NCBI RefSeq assembly: GCF_000412185.1 | Contig: NZ_ASJA01000009.1 | Coordinates: forward strand, 62,001-126,000 | Origin: Euryhalocaulis caribicus | Lineage (GTDB): Bacteria > Pseudomonadota > Alphaproteobacteria > Caulobacterales > Maricaulaceae | DNA: 64,000 nucleotides | Direction of reading: 5' to 3' | Part shown: in pieces, positions 52,829-63,266 of the stretch | Layout of the letters: each line of letters begins with the position of its first letter | Position numbering within the stretch: position 1 is the first letter of the stretch | Translations under genes and position numbers: made by a program | Notes under the pieces: model-generated | Database searches by the model: none | Seen by the model: only the letters and a program-made list of their open reading frames with translations | Told to the model about the DNA's origin: nothing

Positions 52829-52862
52829 AACACCAGATTTGGCTTAAAATCTCATTACTTGT

Positions 52863-54566
52863 CTATTCGGACCCGGCATAGAGCTTCTTCACGGTCAGCT
52901 TGTCGATTTTCGCCGTCCCGCCGCGCGGCAGGGGTTCGTCGCGGAACCAGAACCGTTCCGGAATCTTGAAGCCGGCCAACCGCTCTGCGGCAAAGGCCCT
53001 CAAGGCGTCCTCATCCGCCGCTTCGCCTTCATGGAGATAGACAACCGCGCCCACGGCCTCGCCCAGCCGCTCGTCCGGCAACCCGATTACCGCGATCTCC
53101 GCCACGCCGGGATGTTCGTAGAACGCCTCCTCCACCTCCAGCGCGGCAATGTTCTCGCCGCCGCGCAGGATCATGTCCTTCACGCGTCCCTGCACGTACA
53201 GGAAGCCGTCCTCGTCAAGCCGGCCCAGATCGCCGCTTCTCAGATAGCCTTCCTCATCGAACACCGCCTTCGTGTCCTCCGGGCGGTTCCAGTACTCGAT
53301 CATATTGGCGGGCGAGCGGATGCAGATCTCCCCGATCTCGCCCACCGGAAGCGCCTTGCCGTCTTCCCCCGCGATCTTCACCTCCGTAACCGGCGGCACA
53401 ACCTTGCCGGCCGCGTCGGGACGCGCCTCGTAATCGGCCCGGTTGATGATCGCGCCGATCGCGTTGGTCTCGGTCAGGCCATATCCCGACGCCGCGGCGG
53501 CGTTTGGCGTCAGCTTGCGCTGCCGGGCCACATGCTCGGGCGGCCGTTTCGCGCCGCCGGAACTGATATCGATCAGGCTGGCCATGTTCCGGTCGGTTTC
53601 CGAACAGGCCTGCGCCAGCTCCGCGGTCATCGTCGGCACGCCGACAAAATGCGTGATCTCCTCCGCCTCGATCAGACGCAGGGTTTCCTCCACGTCCCAT
53701 TTGCGGATCATCACAATCTTCCGCCCGACAAACAGGGACATCAGGTACAGGCTGTGCGTCGCCGTGACATGGAACAGCGGCAGCGCCAGCAGCACCCCCA
53801 TCTGCTTGCCCTCGGGCACGGCCGGATATCGCGGGTCGGGGACGGCCAGCCCGCCCGCCAGGATCAGCAGCCAGCTTTTAAGCGTCGTCATGACACCGCG
53901 ATGGGAAGACAGAACTCCCTTCGGATATCCCGTGGAGCCGGACGTATACATCAGCGTCGCCGGATCATCCCGGCCCACCCCGGTCTGCGGCGGCGCGGTT
54001 TCCGCCTCGCCCTCGATCAAAGCGTCCAGCGTTGCCTCGCCGGCCTCGTGATCGCCCCGGACAGAAATGATTTTCACGCCCAGATCGCCTGCAAACGGCG
54101 TGATCCGGTCCAGCCGCCGCTTGTCCCCGATCACCAGCTTCGCGCCGGAATCCTCGAACGCGTATTGCAGCTCGCGCGTCGTCCACCAGGCATTCAGCGG
54201 CGTGGCGACGGCGCCCGCCAGAATGATCGCCTGGTAGGCCAGAATGAATTCGGGATAGTTGCGCATGGCGATAGCCACGCGATCGCCCGGCTTCACGCCC
54301 ATCTTCGCGACCAGCGCATTGGCCAGACGGCAGGACAGCGCATAGGTTTCGGCAAAGGATAGCCGCTGGTCCTCATAGACCAGAAACGGCGCGTCGCCAT
54401 GCATGGCGCCGAACGCAAACACCTCGCCCAGATTGGCCGACAGTTCCGCAAAGGCGCGGTGTTTCACGCCGCGTATCTCTTCCTGAGTCACCGCCCAGGC
54501 GGGATCGTTCTCCACCATGTAGCGGATCGCCTGCTCGACGGTTTCGAATTGCGGCGCGTTGGCCAT
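52863..54566 (-). CDS. Acyl-CoA synthetase (class I adenylate-forming)
   Basis: The protein has 567 residues from the ATG at 54566, with GGGAGGAG upstream; the frame extends ten codons further without a ribosome site. The signature is LMYTSGSTGYPKGVLSSHRG, followed by SGYGLTETNAIG, YLRSGDLGRLDEDGF and the catalytic Lys in LPRGGTAKIDKLTVK. Such enzymes activate fatty or aromatic acids as acyl-AMP, then acyl-CoA. It lies 60 bases upstream of the DUF3034 operon on the same strand, so read-through is possible. A second ligase sits on the other side at 47495. Confidence 0.92.
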   Translation of the reverse strand: MANAPQFETVEQAIRYMVENDPAWAVTQEEIRGVKHRAFAELSANLGEVFAFGAMHGDAPFLVYEDQRLSFAETYALSCRLANALVAKMGVKPGDRVAIAMRNYPEFILAYQAIILAGAVATPLNAWWTTRELQYAFEDSGAKLVIGDKRRLDRITPFAGDLGVKIISVRGDHEAGEATLDALIEGEAETAPPQTGVGRDDPATLMYTSGSTGYPKGVLSSHRGVMTTLKSWLLILAGGLAVPDPRYPAVPEGKQMGVLLALPLFHVTATHSLYLMSLFVGRKIVMIRKWDVEETLRLIEAEEITHFVGVPTMTAELAQACSETDRNMASLIDISSGGAKRPPEHVARQRKLTPNAAAASGYGLTETNAIGAIINRADYEARPDAAGKVVPPVTEVKIAGEDGKALPVGEIGEICIRSPANMIEYWNRPEDTKAVFDEEGYLRSGDLGRLDEDGFLYVQGRVKDMILRGGENIAALEVEEAFYEHPGVAEIAVIGLPDERLGEAVGAVVYLHEGEAADEDALRAFAAERLAGFKIPERFWFRDEPLPRGGTAKIDKLTVKKLYAGSE

Positions 54567-54732
54567 TTCAGCTCCTCCCAAAGCCTGTTTTTGCAATGAC
54601 TATAGAGGCTGCGCGCCATGAATCGAGAGCCTGAATTGCGTCATATTGCGCCCGGGCCGCGCATTAAACTTGTGTCATCTGGCCCCCTCCTGCTTGCCGC
54701 CTTCACACAACCGGCGGTAAATTTCAGGTCAT

Positions 54733-55728
54733 ATGAAACACCAATGGTCGATTACACGGGTCTGTCGGGGCGGAACGCTCTGTCTGGCCCTGTTTCTGGC
54801 CGGCGCGGGACTTTCGCTGGCCCAGCGAACCGGCGAACTCCCTCTCACCCCCACGACGGACGGTCTCTATCTGGCCCATGCCCGCGTCGCCGGGCAGGAG
54901 GGCGCTTTCGTGCTGGACACCGGCGCGGAAGTAACGGCCCTGGAGCCGGCCTTCGCCGCGCGCGCCCGGCTTGAGACCTCAACCAGTTCCCGCCGCATCA
55001 TCGGCCTCACTCAGGTAGAAGACGCCGGCGTCGCCTCGGTTGATATCGATGCCGGGCCGATACGCCGGACAGCCAGCGACGCCGCCATTCTCAGGGAGGC
55101 CCTGCCTTACCCGGCCGAAGCCGACGGCTTGCTGGGCCTCAGCGCCCTGCTGCCGGACGACGCGGCCATCGTGGAGATCGATTTCCGCGACCACGCCTTT
55201 CGTTTCCATACGGCGGAAACTGCGCCCGAGCCCAATTTTGAATCGGCCTGGCTGGACCTTCAGCCCTCGCCCAACAACCTCTCTGTCTGGCTTGCGCCGG
55301 TGGAGCTGGACCGCGTTTCCGGCGCGGCCCTGATCGATACCGGCGTCCCTTTCCTCGTGATGAACGAGGCCTATGAGAGAGTCCTGAAGGCCAAGGGGCG
55401 GCTTGAACCGATCGAGATTACCGGCTTCGACGAAAATGCCGACCGGCCGGAGGTCGTGCGGATCGAACGCCTGAAACTCGGCTCGGTCGTATGGAAAAAC
55501 GTCCCCGTCTATGTGCTGGAATCGCCCGCCTTCGCCGCGCTGGGGCGAAAGGACGAACCGACGCTGATCCTTGGCGCTTCGGCGTTCAAGGACATGAAAA
55601 TGGTCATAGACATCAAGGAGGGCCGCTTTGTCGCGGCGCCGCCGGAATATTTCGATGAGGATCGCCGCGCCTGCACCGGCAGCCGGATTTCCTGCGCCGG
55701 CAATGTCACGCGCATGACGCGCAGCTAG
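54733..55728 (+). CDS. Exported retropepsin-like aspartyl protease, two domains
   Basis: The 331-residue protein has a signal peptide ending LSLAQ (about residue 30). It has two retropepsin-type halves: FVLDTGAEVTALE in the first and ALIDTGVPFLVMN in the second, each with DTG. A hydrophobic flap-side segment (ADGLLGLSALL, LILGASAFKDMKMVID) follows each half. The duplicated single-chain arrangement could act without dimerisation. The target is unknown, probably periplasmic. It is convergent with tdh, six bases apart. Confidence 0.85.
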   Translation: MKHQWSITRVCRGGTLCLALFLAGAGLSLAQRTGELPLTPTTDGLYLAHARVAGQEGAFVLDTGAEVTALEPAFAARARLETSTSSRRIIGLTQVEDAGVASVDIDAGPIRRTASDAAILREALPYPAEADGLLGLSALLPDDAAIVEIDFRDHAFRFHTAETAPEPNFESAWLDLQPSPNNLSVWLAPVELDRVSGAALIDTGVPFLVMNEAYERVLKAKGRLEPIEITGFDENADRPEVVRIERLKLGSVVWKNVPVYVLESPAFAALGRKDEPTLILGASAFKDMKMVIDIKEGRFVAAPPEYFDEDRRACTGSRISCAGNVTRMTRS

Positions 55729-55734
55729 CGCGCC

Positions 55735-56769
55735 CTATTCCCAGTCGATAATCACCTTGCCGCTCTGGCCGGACACCATGGCGTCAAACGCCGTCTGGTA
55801 ATCGTCCACCTTGTAGCGGTGAGTGATAATCTTCGAGACGTCGAGGCCCGATTCCAGCATGGCCAGCATCTTGTACCAGGTCTCGAACATGCGGCGGCCA
55901 TAGACCCCCTTGATGGTCAGCGCCTTCAGGATGATCTTGGAATAATCGGTGGTCAGCGGTTTGGCCGGCAGACCCAGGAACGCGATCTTTCCGCCCATGA
56001 TCATATTGTCCAGCATCTGGTCGAAGGCCGGCCCCGCGCCCGACATTTCCATGCCGATATCGAAGCCTTCGGTCATGCCGAGATCGGAAACGGTTTGCTT
56101 CAATGCGCCTTGTTCGCCGGCGTTCACGGTCACCACGCTCGGAACCACGGTCTTGGCCAGCTCCAGCCGGTAATCGTTCAGGTCGGTGATCACGATATGC
56201 CTCGCGCCGACGTGCCGCGCCACGGCCGCCGCCATGATGCCGATGGGGCCGGCCCCGGTGATCAGCACGTCCTCGCCCACCAGGTCGAAGGACAGCGCCG
56301 TGTGAACCGCATTGCCCAGCGGATCCAGGATCGCCGCGATTTCAGTCGGAACCGCATCGGGCAGCGGCACCACATTGAACGCCGGCAATTTCATATATTC
56401 GGCGAAAGCGCCGGGCATGTTCACGCCGACGCCTTTGGTTTCAGGGTCGAGGTGAAAGCGCCCGGCCCGCGCCGCGCGGCTGCGATTGCCGACGATATGA
56501 CCCTCGCCGGAAACGCGCTGCCCCGGCTTCACGCGGGTTACGTCCTCACCGACCGCTTCGATCACGCCGCCATATTCATGGCCGACGATCATCGGGGTGG
56601 GGATCGTATTCGCCGCCCAGTCGTCCCAGTTATAGATATGAACGTCCGTGCCGCAGATCGCGGTTTTCTGGATACGGATCAGAACGTCATCCGGCCCGAT
56701 TTCCGGCTTCGGCTCGTCATCATGCAGCCAGATGCCGGTTTCCGGCTTTTCCTTGACCAGGGCTTTCAT
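55735..56769 (-). CDS. tdh: L-threonine 3-dehydrogenase
   Basis: The 344-residue protein is a medium-chain dehydrogenase. The catalytic zinc ligands are C39 in [15 protein letters not shown] and H64/E65 in [11 protein letters not shown] binds at [15 protein letters not shown] (about 172-186). The structural zinc lobe, normally four Cys just after SGEGH, reads here [16 protein letters not shown] (93-108) without any Cys, so the second zinc is absent. It oxidises Thr to 2-amino-3-ketobutyrate, the substrate of kbl at 58921-60108. An acylase gene lies between the two. Confidence 0.94.
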   Translation of the reverse strand: MKALVKEKPETGIWLHDDEPKPEIGPDDVLIRIQKTAICGTDVHIYNWDDWAANTIPTPMIVGHEYGGVIEAVGEDVTRVKPGQRVSGEGHIVGNRSRAARAGRFHLDPETKGVGVNMPGAFAEYMKLPAFNVVPLPDAVPTEIAAILDPLGNAVHTALSFDLVGEDVLITGAGPIGIMAAAVARHVGARHIVITDLNDYRLELAKTVVPSVVTVNAGEQGALKQTVSDLGMTEGFDIGMEMSGAGPAFDQMLDNMIMGGKIAFLGLPAKPLTTDYSKIILKALTIKGVYGRRMFETWYKMLAMLESGLDVSKIITHRYKVDDYQTAFDAMVSGQSGKVIIDWE

Positions 56770-56830
56770 AATCGACCTCGTGACCCTTCCGACTTGAAGG
56801 GATTAGAATTGGTGCGTCAGGCGTACGAAC

Positions 56831-58894
56831 TCAGCGTCTGGGCGCTTGGTTCCGCTCCAGAATGGGCGTGACCCCGGACATATCCATTCCGCAGAGCCTG
56901 TCCAGATGGACCGGCTTCAATTCCATGTTCGCGAACAGTTCGGCCTGATCATTGTAGTGCGGCGAGTCGGGCCGGGATATGGCGGCCCCGAACGGTTGCG
57001 CGGTTTGCGAGGCGACATTCCCCGCCTCATCCCATTCCACGAACATCACGAAGGAATCGCCAACATCGGCGATCAGCTTCCCGTCTTCGCGATCCGACCA
57101 GCCGATGGCGCGCAGGGCGTCAGGCCCGCCCGTCAGCGGGAAATCCGCCTCGCCGCGCTTCAGCCGCAGCACGTCGCCCAGCGGCGGATCCAGCCGCCCG
57201 TGATGCTTTTCCAGAAACTCCGCGGAGTCCCGCAGCAGTGTTTCGTAATCCGGCGGCTCCTCGCCGAAATAAGTCGAGACCATGAGCGGCCCCATGATCA
57301 GCACGGCCAGAGCGTCCGACATGCCCTCGCCGTCCAGAGACCAGTCCCAGTTCTTCAAGGTCTCCGTTGCCGCCTTCAGGTCCGCCGCGGTCTCGCCCGC
57401 CGCGATGACTTTCTGGAACTCCAGCCCTTCCGGCGAGTCCGGCTCATAGCCGCGGTCATACTTGATCGTCTCAAGCTCCGCCCGCGTGATGCTGTCATCG
57501 GCGTCCAGCAGCTTCACAGCCCGCATGATCCGGTTGGTCATGCGCTTTTCGATGCCCAGCCGCTCTGGATAATCCGCGCGGTCCAGATTGTACGCCACGC
57601 GGGTGGCGACGAACGGCGTGTTGTTGGAATTGACCACATAACCCGACGCCGGATTGGCCAGCAGCGGAATTTGCGCAAAATCCACCGGCCCGTCCCAGAG
57701 CGCCGCCGCCTCATCGCCGGGAAGAACGTCCCGCCAGTCATAGCCCTCCGCCCGGTCCGGGAACTGGGCGTTATAGAGCATGGCGATATTTCCATCCCGG
57801 TCGGCATAGATGAAATTGGTCGCAGGGATGGCCTGCATCCGCATCACGTCCAGCCATTCGGTCCAGTCGCCCGCCTTGGTCAGCTCGTAATATTGCTGAA
57901 CATGACGCGTTTCGTCCTGCGTGGCGTAGCGCACCGCATAGGCGCCATGATCGTTCTCGATCACGGGGCCGTGGATCGACCGCTTGATGGTTTTCGGGAT
58001 GGGCACCGCCACCGGCCCGAACTTCACGCGCAACCAGACCCGCTCTCGCTCCAGCTCCCGCCATTCGCCGTCATAGCGATAGCGCTTGCCGGACCGGTCC
58101 AGCTCCAGCTCATAGATATCAACCAGGTCCGGCCGGTTGACCGTGTTGGTCCAGCCCAGATTGCGGTTATGCCCCAGCAGAATCACGGGCGAACCCGGGA
58201 ACAGCGCCCCGGCGAAACACATCCCCTCGCCGCTCGCCATGCGCGCCTCATACCACGCCACCGGGCCTTCCCAGGGCTGGTGGGAATTGGCGATCAGACG
58301 CGTCGCGCCATCGGCGGAACGGGACGGCGCAATGGCGAACCCGTTGGACCCGCCCGCCTCCAGCGGTTCGAACCGCGCCGGCTTCTCGCCGTCAAAGATC
58401 GGCCCCACCGCCCGGTCCAGCCCGAAAAAGAAGGGCGAACGCAGGATGAATCCGGCGACAATATCCTCCCCCGTCGCCGGAAACAGGCCGCGCCGGATCA
58501 CCTCGTCCGGGTGCGCTTCGGCATAGGCGTTCAGCCCGGCCGCGTAGCCGTCGACCAACGCCTGCGTCTCATCTGAAATCTCGCTGGCATACCCGCGCGC
58601 CGCCTTCTCGCGGACATTGAGGAAATGCGCCATGAAGTCGATCTGCGCGCCTTCGCGCCCGTGCACCGTCCCCATCTCGGCGCGCGTCATCAGCAGGACG
58701 TCCTGCATGGTCGAAAAATCGTCCTCGGCCTCGGCATAGGCCAGCGCGAAGGCCGCGTCCGCGTCCGTCTCCCCATAGACGAACGGCACGCCCCATTCGT
58801 CCCGGACAATGCGCGCGGTTTCGCCATAGGTTTGCGCGGCCGCTCCGCCGGTGAGCATCAGCCCTGCCGCGACAGCCCAGAGAACCAGCTTCAT
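56831..58894 (-). CDS. Penicillin acylase / acyl-homoserine-lactone acylase family protein, exported
   Basis: The 687-residue protein has a signal peptide ending GAAAQ (about residue 21). The processing site is S183 in EAGGSNGFAIAP, giving an alpha chain of about 160 residues and a larger beta chain, followed by IANSHQPWEGP. The short alpha chain and the segment VNSNNTPFVATRVAYN are more like AHL acylases and aculeacin acylases than penicillin G acylase. It lies between kbl (26 bases upstream) and tdh (61 bases downstream) on the same strand, so it is probably part of their operon. The substrate is unknown. Confidence 0.9.
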   Translation of the reverse strand: MKLVLWAVAAGLMLTGGAAAQTYGETARIVRDEWGVPFVYGETDADAAFALAYAEAEDDFSTMQDVLLMTRAEMGTVHGREGAQIDFMAHFLNVREKAARGYASEISDETQALVDGYAAGLNAYAEAHPDEVIRRGLFPATGEDIVAGFILRSPFFFGLDRAVGPIFDGEKPARFEPLEAGGSNGFAIAPSRSADGATRLIANSHQPWEGPVAWYEARMASGEGMCFAGALFPGSPVILLGHNRNLGWTNTVNRPDLVDIYELELDRSGKRYRYDGEWRELERERVWLRVKFGPVAVPIPKTIKRSIHGPVIENDHGAYAVRYATQDETRHVQQYYELTKAGDWTEWLDVMRMQAIPATNFIYADRDGNIAMLYNAQFPDRAEGYDWRDVLPGDEAAALWDGPVDFAQIPLLANPASGYVVNSNNTPFVATRVAYNLDRADYPERLGIEKRMTNRIMRAVKLLDADDSITRAELETIKYDRGYEPDSPEGLEFQKVIAAGETAADLKAATETLKNWDWSLDGEGMSDALAVLIMGPLMVSTYFGEEPPDYETLLRDSAEFLEKHHGRLDPPLGDVLRLKRGEADFPLTGGPDALRAIGWSDREDGKLIADVGDSFVMFVEWDEAGNVASQTAQPFGAAISRPDSPHYNDQAELFANMELKPVHLDRLCGMDMSGVTPILERNQAPRR

Positions 58895-58920
58895 TATCCC
58901 TCCCCCGAAGACAGCTTTTG

Positions 58921-60108
58921 TCAGATGACGCCCAGCTCCTTGCCGACTTTGGTGAAGGCGGCCACGGCCTGGTCAATCTGTTCGGACGTGTGCGCGGCCG
59001 ACATCTGTGTGCGGATGCGCGCCTGTCCCTTCGGCACGACCGGATAGAAGAAGCCGATCACATAGACATGCTCGTCCATCAGCTTGTCGGCCATTTTCTG
59101 ACTCAGCGCGGCATCGCCCAGCATCACCGGAATAATCGGGTGCTCGCCCGGCAGCAGGTCGAACCCGGCCTCGGTCATGCCGGCGCGGAAGCGTTTGGCG
59201 TTGTCGAACAGGCGCGCGCGCAGGTCGTCGCCCTCTTCCACGATATCCAGCGCCGTCAGGCTCGCCCCCACAATCCCCGGCGCCAGCGAGTTGGAGAACA
59301 GATAGGGCCGCGAGCGCTGGCGCAGCATGTCCACCACCTGCTGGCTTGCGCAGGTGAATCCGCCCATCGCCCCGCCCAGCGCCTTGCCCAGCGTGCCGGT
59401 CACGATGTCGGCCTTCACGCCGCAATGAGAAGGCGTCCCTCGCCCCTTCTCGCCCATGAAGCCGTGGCTGTGGCAGTCATCGACCATCACCAGCGCGCCG
59501 AAATCGTCGGCCAGCGCGCGGATCTGGTCCAGCTTGGCGATATAGCCGTCCATGGAGAACACGCCGTCCGTGGCGATGATGATGTCCCGCGCCCCGGCCT
59601 CGCGCGCCTCGTTCAGCTTGGCGCGCAGATCGTCCATGTCGGAATTGGCGTAGCGGAACCGCTTGGCCTTGCACAGCCGCACCCCGTCAATAATCGAGGC
59701 ATGGTTCAGCGAGTCCGAGATAATCGCGTCTTCCGGCCCCAGCAGCGGCTCGAACAGGCCGCCATTGGCGTCGAACGCGGCGGCGTAGAGGATGGCGTCG
59801 TCAAAACCCAGCCATTGCGCCAGCCGTTTTTCCAGCTCCCTGTGCAAATCCTGCGTGCCGCAGATGAAGCGCACGCTGGCCATGCCGTAGCCGTGATCGT
59901 CGATGGCCCGTTTCGCCGCGTCGATCAGGCGCTCGTCGTCCGCCAGCCCCAGATAGTTATTGGCGCAGAAATTCAGGACATTGCCTCGCCCCGCCACCTC
60001 GATGTCGGAATCCTGCGGCGTGGTGATGATGCGCTCGCGCTTGTACATCCCGCCGGCCTCGATCTCGCGAAGCTCTTCGTCCAGGCGGTCATAAAAGGAC
60101 TCGCTCAT
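58921..60108 (-). CDS. kbl: Glycine C-acetyltransferase (2-amino-3-ketobutyrate CoA ligase)
   Basis: The protein has 395 residues from the ATG at 60108, with GGAG upstream. It belongs to the alpha-oxoamine synthase family: [15 protein letters not shown] at the N-terminus, [16 protein letters not shown] and the PLP Lys in [15 protein letters not shown]. It splits 2-amino-3-ketobutyrate with CoA into glycine and acetyl-CoA, completing the Tdh route of threonine degradation. tdh lies two genes downstream. Confidence 0.95.
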   Translation of the reverse strand: MSESFYDRLDEELREIEAGGMYKRERIITTPQDSDIEVAGRGNVLNFCANNYLGLADDERLIDAAKRAIDDHGYGMASVRFICGTQDLHRELEKRLAQWLGFDDAILYAAAFDANGGLFEPLLGPEDAIISDSLNHASIIDGVRLCKAKRFRYANSDMDDLRAKLNEAREAGARDIIIATDGVFSMDGYIAKLDQIRALADDFGALVMVDDCHSHGFMGEKGRGTPSHCGVKADIVTGTLGKALGGAMGGFTCASQQVVDMLRQRSRPYLFSNSLAPGIVGASLTALDIVEEGDDLRARLFDNAKRFRAGMTEAGFDLLPGEHPIIPVMLGDAALSQKMADKLMDEHVYVIGFFYPVVPKGQARIRTQMSAAHTSEQIDQAVAAFTKVGKELGVI

Positions 60109-60121
60109 GTGAGGGTCTCCT

Positions 60122-61771
60122 TCAGCTTTCCATCTCGGACAGCCGCTTTCCGGGCGCGATGTCCTCAAGCGACTGGATAATGTGGATCAGCGCCGGCTTG
60201 CCGCAGCCCAGCGCCTTGTCGAACGCAGCCTCGAAATCCTTGGTCGTTCGCACGCGGAAACCCGCCGCGCCGAAGGATTCGGCCATCGCCTTGAAGTCCG
60301 GATTGGTCAGCTCTGTGCCGCTGACACGGCCCGGATAAGTCTTCGCCTGGTGCATGCGAATTGTGCCGTAAGTCCCGTTATCAAATACAAGAAATACAAC
60401 ATTGACGCCATAACGAACCGCCGTGGCCAGCTCCGCCACCGCCATCATGAAATCGCCGTCCCCGGCCACGCCAATGACCGGCCGGTCTGGATATTCCAGC
60501 TTCGCCGCAATCGCCGCCGGCACGCCATAGCCCATCGCGCCGGAGGTCGGCGCCAGTTGCGAAGGGAAGCAGCGATGCTGGTAGAAGCGATGCAGCCAGG
60601 CGGCGAAATTCCCCGCCCCGTTGGTCAGCACGGCCTCATGCCCCAGCTTCTCGGACAGCATGGCGTAAATCTCTGACGGGTTCAGATCCCCCGTCACCGG
60701 CACCGGCGCGATCCATTTTTCATAGTCCGCCCGCGCCGCTGTGCGCCATTCGCTCTCGTCCGAAGGCTGCGGCGCAAAATTGCCCAGCGCAGCGATGAAA
60801 GCGGACGGGCGCGCCGTAATCGCCAGTTTCGGGCGATACACCCGGCCCAGCTCCTCGCCGCCCGGATGTACGTGGATCAGCTTGTCCGCCGCCCCGCCGG
60901 GCGTCTCGAACAAATCATAGGACTGGGTAGTCATCTCCCCCAGCCGCGCCCCGATGACCAGCAGCAAATCGCATTCCCGCATCCGCGCGATCAGCTCGGG
61001 ATTACAGCCGATCCCGGCCTCGCCGACATAATGGCTATGCGTGTTGTCCATGATCTGCTTGGCCCGGAAGGCGGATATCACCGGAACGTCGAACGCTTCG
61101 GCCAGCCCGTGCAGCGCCTTCGCCGACTCATGGCTCCAGCCCGGTCCGCCGACCATGACCAGCGGTTTTTCCGCTGCGCTCAACGCCTCCGCCACCTCGC
61201 GCGCCGTCTCGTCGGAAACCTCGGACCGCGCCTCAACCAGCGCCGCCGCCGGTTCCGCATCGACTTCATCGCGCAGCATGTCCTCGGGGAACGCCACCAC
61301 GACCGGGCCGGGCCGCCCGTTCGTCGCCGCCGCATAGGCCCGCATCATCTGCTCGGGCACCCGCGCCGCGTCGCGGATCTCGAAGCCCAGCTTGGCGATG
61401 CCGTCGAACGCCTTGTTGTAGTCCAGCTCCTGAAACGCCTCGCGCCCCTCGTCCTCGCGCCGGACCTGCCCGACCAGCAGCAGCATCGGCGTCGAATCCT
61501 GTTGCGCCGTATGAACGCCCACCGCCGCCTGCGTCGCGCCGGGGCCGCGCGTGACAAAGCACACGCCCGGCCGCCCGGTCAGCTTGCCGTGAGCTTCGGC
61601 CATGTTCGCCGCGCTGGCCTCGTGCCGGCAGACGATCAGCTCGATCGCATCCTTCCGGTCGGCCAGCGCGTCGAGCGCCGCCAGGTAGGATTCGCCGGGA
61701 ACACAGAAAATTCGATTACATCCCTGCGCGATGAGCGCATCGATGAGATGGCGGGCGCCTGTCTGTTTCAT
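60122..61771 (-). CDS. Thiamine-diphosphate-dependent enzyme (acetolactate synthase large subunit-like)
   Basis: The protein has 549 residues from the ATG at 61771; the open frame continues upstream antisense to the antiporter, which is not coding. The ThDP glutamate is in [15 protein letters not shown], and the central domain begins near residue 190. The ThDP/Mg motif is [32 protein letters not shown], split here. It resembles IlvB-type enzymes, benzoylformate decarboxylase and oxalyl-CoA decarboxylase relatives. No ilvN small subunit is adjacent, so true acetolactate synthase is doubtful. It is located 13 bases upstream of kbl. Confidence 0.9.
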   Translation of the reverse strand: MKQTGARHLIDALIAQGCNRIFCVPGESYLAALDALADRKDAIELIVCRHEASAANMAEAHGKLTGRPGVCFVTRGPGATQAAVGVHTAQQDSTPMLLLVGQVRREDEGREAFQELDYNKAFDGIAKLGFEIRDAARVPEQMMRAYAAATNGRPGPVVVAFPEDMLRDEVDAEPAAALVEARSEVSDETAREVAEALSAAEKPLVMVGGPGWSHESAKALHGLAEAFDVPVISAFRAKQIMDNTHSHYVGEAGIGCNPELIARMRECDLLLVIGARLGEMTTQSYDLFETPGGAADKLIHVHPGGEELGRVYRPKLAITARPSAFIAALGNFAPQPSDESEWRTAARADYEKWIAPVPVTGDLNPSEIYAMLSEKLGHEAVLTNGAGNFAAWLHRFYQHRCFPSQLAPTSGAMGYGVPAAIAAKLEYPDRPVIGVAGDGDFMMAVAELATAVRYGVNVVFLVFDNGTYGTIRMHQAKTYPGRVSGTELTNPDFKAMAESFGAAGFRVRTTKDFEAAFDKALGCGKPALIHIIQSLEDIAPGKRLSEMES

Positions 61772-61861
61772 GCCAGCGGACTTAACACGCCCCGCGCCCC
61801 GCGCAAGCGGCCCGTTCGATTTCGCGTTGACCCCCTCGCAGGGGCGGGCCAGCTTGGCGCC

Positions 61862-63133
61862 ATGCTGCACGTCTCCGTCCTCATAGATTTCGCCGCCCTT
61901 CTCTTCCTCGCCACCGCCCTTTTCGGCTGGCTGAACGTGAAGATTTTCAAGCTGCCGCACACGATCGGTCTGGTCGTGGTGTCGCTGCTGGCCTCCATCC
62001 TGATCATAGCGGTCAGCCATGTCGCGCCCGGCCTTGGCCTCACGGAGACCGCCCGCGCCTTCCTGGAAAACCTCGAACTTTCGGAGGTGATTCTCGAAGG
62101 CATGCTGGTCTTCCTGTTGTTTGCCGGCGCGCTGACGGTGAACCTGCCGGACCTGATGAGCCGCAAATGGTCCGTCCTGATCCTCGCCACGGTTGGCGTC
62201 GTCATCTCCACCGCTCTCATCGGCTTTGGCATGTATGGCGTCTTTATGCTGGCGGGCGCGGCGATCCCGTTGAAATGGTGCCTGGTGTTCGGGGCCTTGA
62301 TCTCGCCCACGGACCCCATCGCGGTCCTCGCCATCCTCAAGCGCCTCGGCCTCCCGGAATCGCTCACAACCGAGATCACGGGCGAAAGTCTGTTCAATGA
62401 CGGCGTCGCCATCGTCGTGTTCAGCCTCGCCGTGCTGGTCGCCACGGGCGGCGGCGGAGATCACGGCGCGGGCGATGTCACCGTGCAGAGCGCCGCGCTC
62501 TTCTTCCTTCAGGAGGCCGGCGGCGGCATCGTTCTGGGAATTCTGGCCGGTCTCGCTTCCTACGGACTGATGCGCCATGTCGATCATTACGAGACGGAGA
62601 TCCTGATCACGCTGGCGCTGGTCACCGGCATCGCCTCGCTCGGCCATATCCTGCACGTCTCCGCGCCGCTGGCCGTGGTGCTGGCGGGCCTGTTCCTTGG
62701 CAATCAGGGCCGCATGTTCGCCATGAGCTCGAAGACCGAGGAACATCTTTTTCAGTTCTGGACGCTGGTGGACGAGGTCATGAACTCCATCCTCTTCGTC
62801 CTCATCGGGTTCGAGATCGTGGCCCTGACCTTTCAGGGCTCCTGGTTCATCGCCGCCCTGCTGGCCATCCCGCTGGCGCTGGCCGTGCGCTTCGTCTCGC
62901 TCGCCGCGCCGCTCTTCACCTTCAATTTGATGAAGGATCGCCCCAAAGGCGCCCTCCCCATCATGACCTGGGGCGGCCTGCATGGCGGCATCTCGGTGGC
63001 GCTGGCGCTCTCTCTCCCGCCCTCGCCCTACAAGGAGCCGCTTCTGCTGGCCTGCTACGCCGTCGTCCTGTTCTCGATCATCGTACAGGGCCTGACGCTG
63101 GAACGCGTCGCCAAGCGGTTTCACGGGGAATAA
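61862..63133 (+). CDS. NhaP-type cation:proton antiporter
   Basis: The protein has 423 residues from the ATG at 61862, with about twelve membrane segments. Characteristic CPA1 motifs are FGALISPTDPIAVLAILK with the paired acidic residues region, GESLFNDGVAIVVF with the transport Asp, and TWGGLHGGISVALALSL near the C-terminus. It exchanges Na+ or K+ for protons. The start lacks a strong ribosome site. It is divergent from the ThDP enzyme, 90 bases apart. Confidence 0.9.
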   Translation: MLHVSVLIDFAALLFLATALFGWLNVKIFKLPHTIGLVVVSLLASILIIAVSHVAPGLGLTETARAFLENLELSEVILEGMLVFLLFAGALTVNLPDLMSRKWSVLILATVGVVISTALIGFGMYGVFMLAGAAIPLKWCLVFGALISPTDPIAVLAILKRLGLPESLTTEITGESLFNDGVAIVVFSLAVLVATGGGGDHGAGDVTVQSAALFFLQEAGGGIVLGILAGLASYGLMRHVDHYETEILITLALVTGIASLGHILHVSAPLAVVLAGLFLGNQGRMFAMSSKTEEHLFQFWTLVDEVMNSILFVLIGFEIVALTFQGSWFIAALLAIPLALAVRFVSLAAPLFTFNLMKDRPKGALPIMTWGGLHGGISVALALSLPPSPYKEPLLLACYAVVLFSIIVQGLTLERVAKRFHGE

Positions 63134-63151
63134 TCAGGCTGGACACCTGCT

Positions 63152-63249
63152 TCGGGACGCGGGCTTCACCCGCTCCTCAGCATAAGAGATCGGATTGTTA
63201 GTTCTGAAATCCTCACCCTAAGGAGCTGCGAAGCGGCGTCTCGAAGGGT
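63152..63249. repeat. Bipartite inverted repeat, copy 2
   Basis: The outer arms CTTCGGGACGC (63152-63162) and GCGTCTCGAAG (63238-63248), and the inner arms GCTCCTCAG (63174-63182) and CTAAGGAGC (63220-63228), each have one mismatch. The order, spacing and flanking TCCTCACCCT match copy 1 at 7809-7929. It fills the gap between two convergent genes, where it might help end both transcripts. Confidence 0.75.
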
Positions 63250-63266
63250 CGGCGCAAAATAAAGCG

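Noticed and set aside
61772-63124. 451-codon N-terminal extension of the ThDP enzyme
   Set aside because: The extension is antisense to the NhaP-type antiporter and is His/Gln/Asp/Glu-rich. Homologues begin at the Met at 61771.
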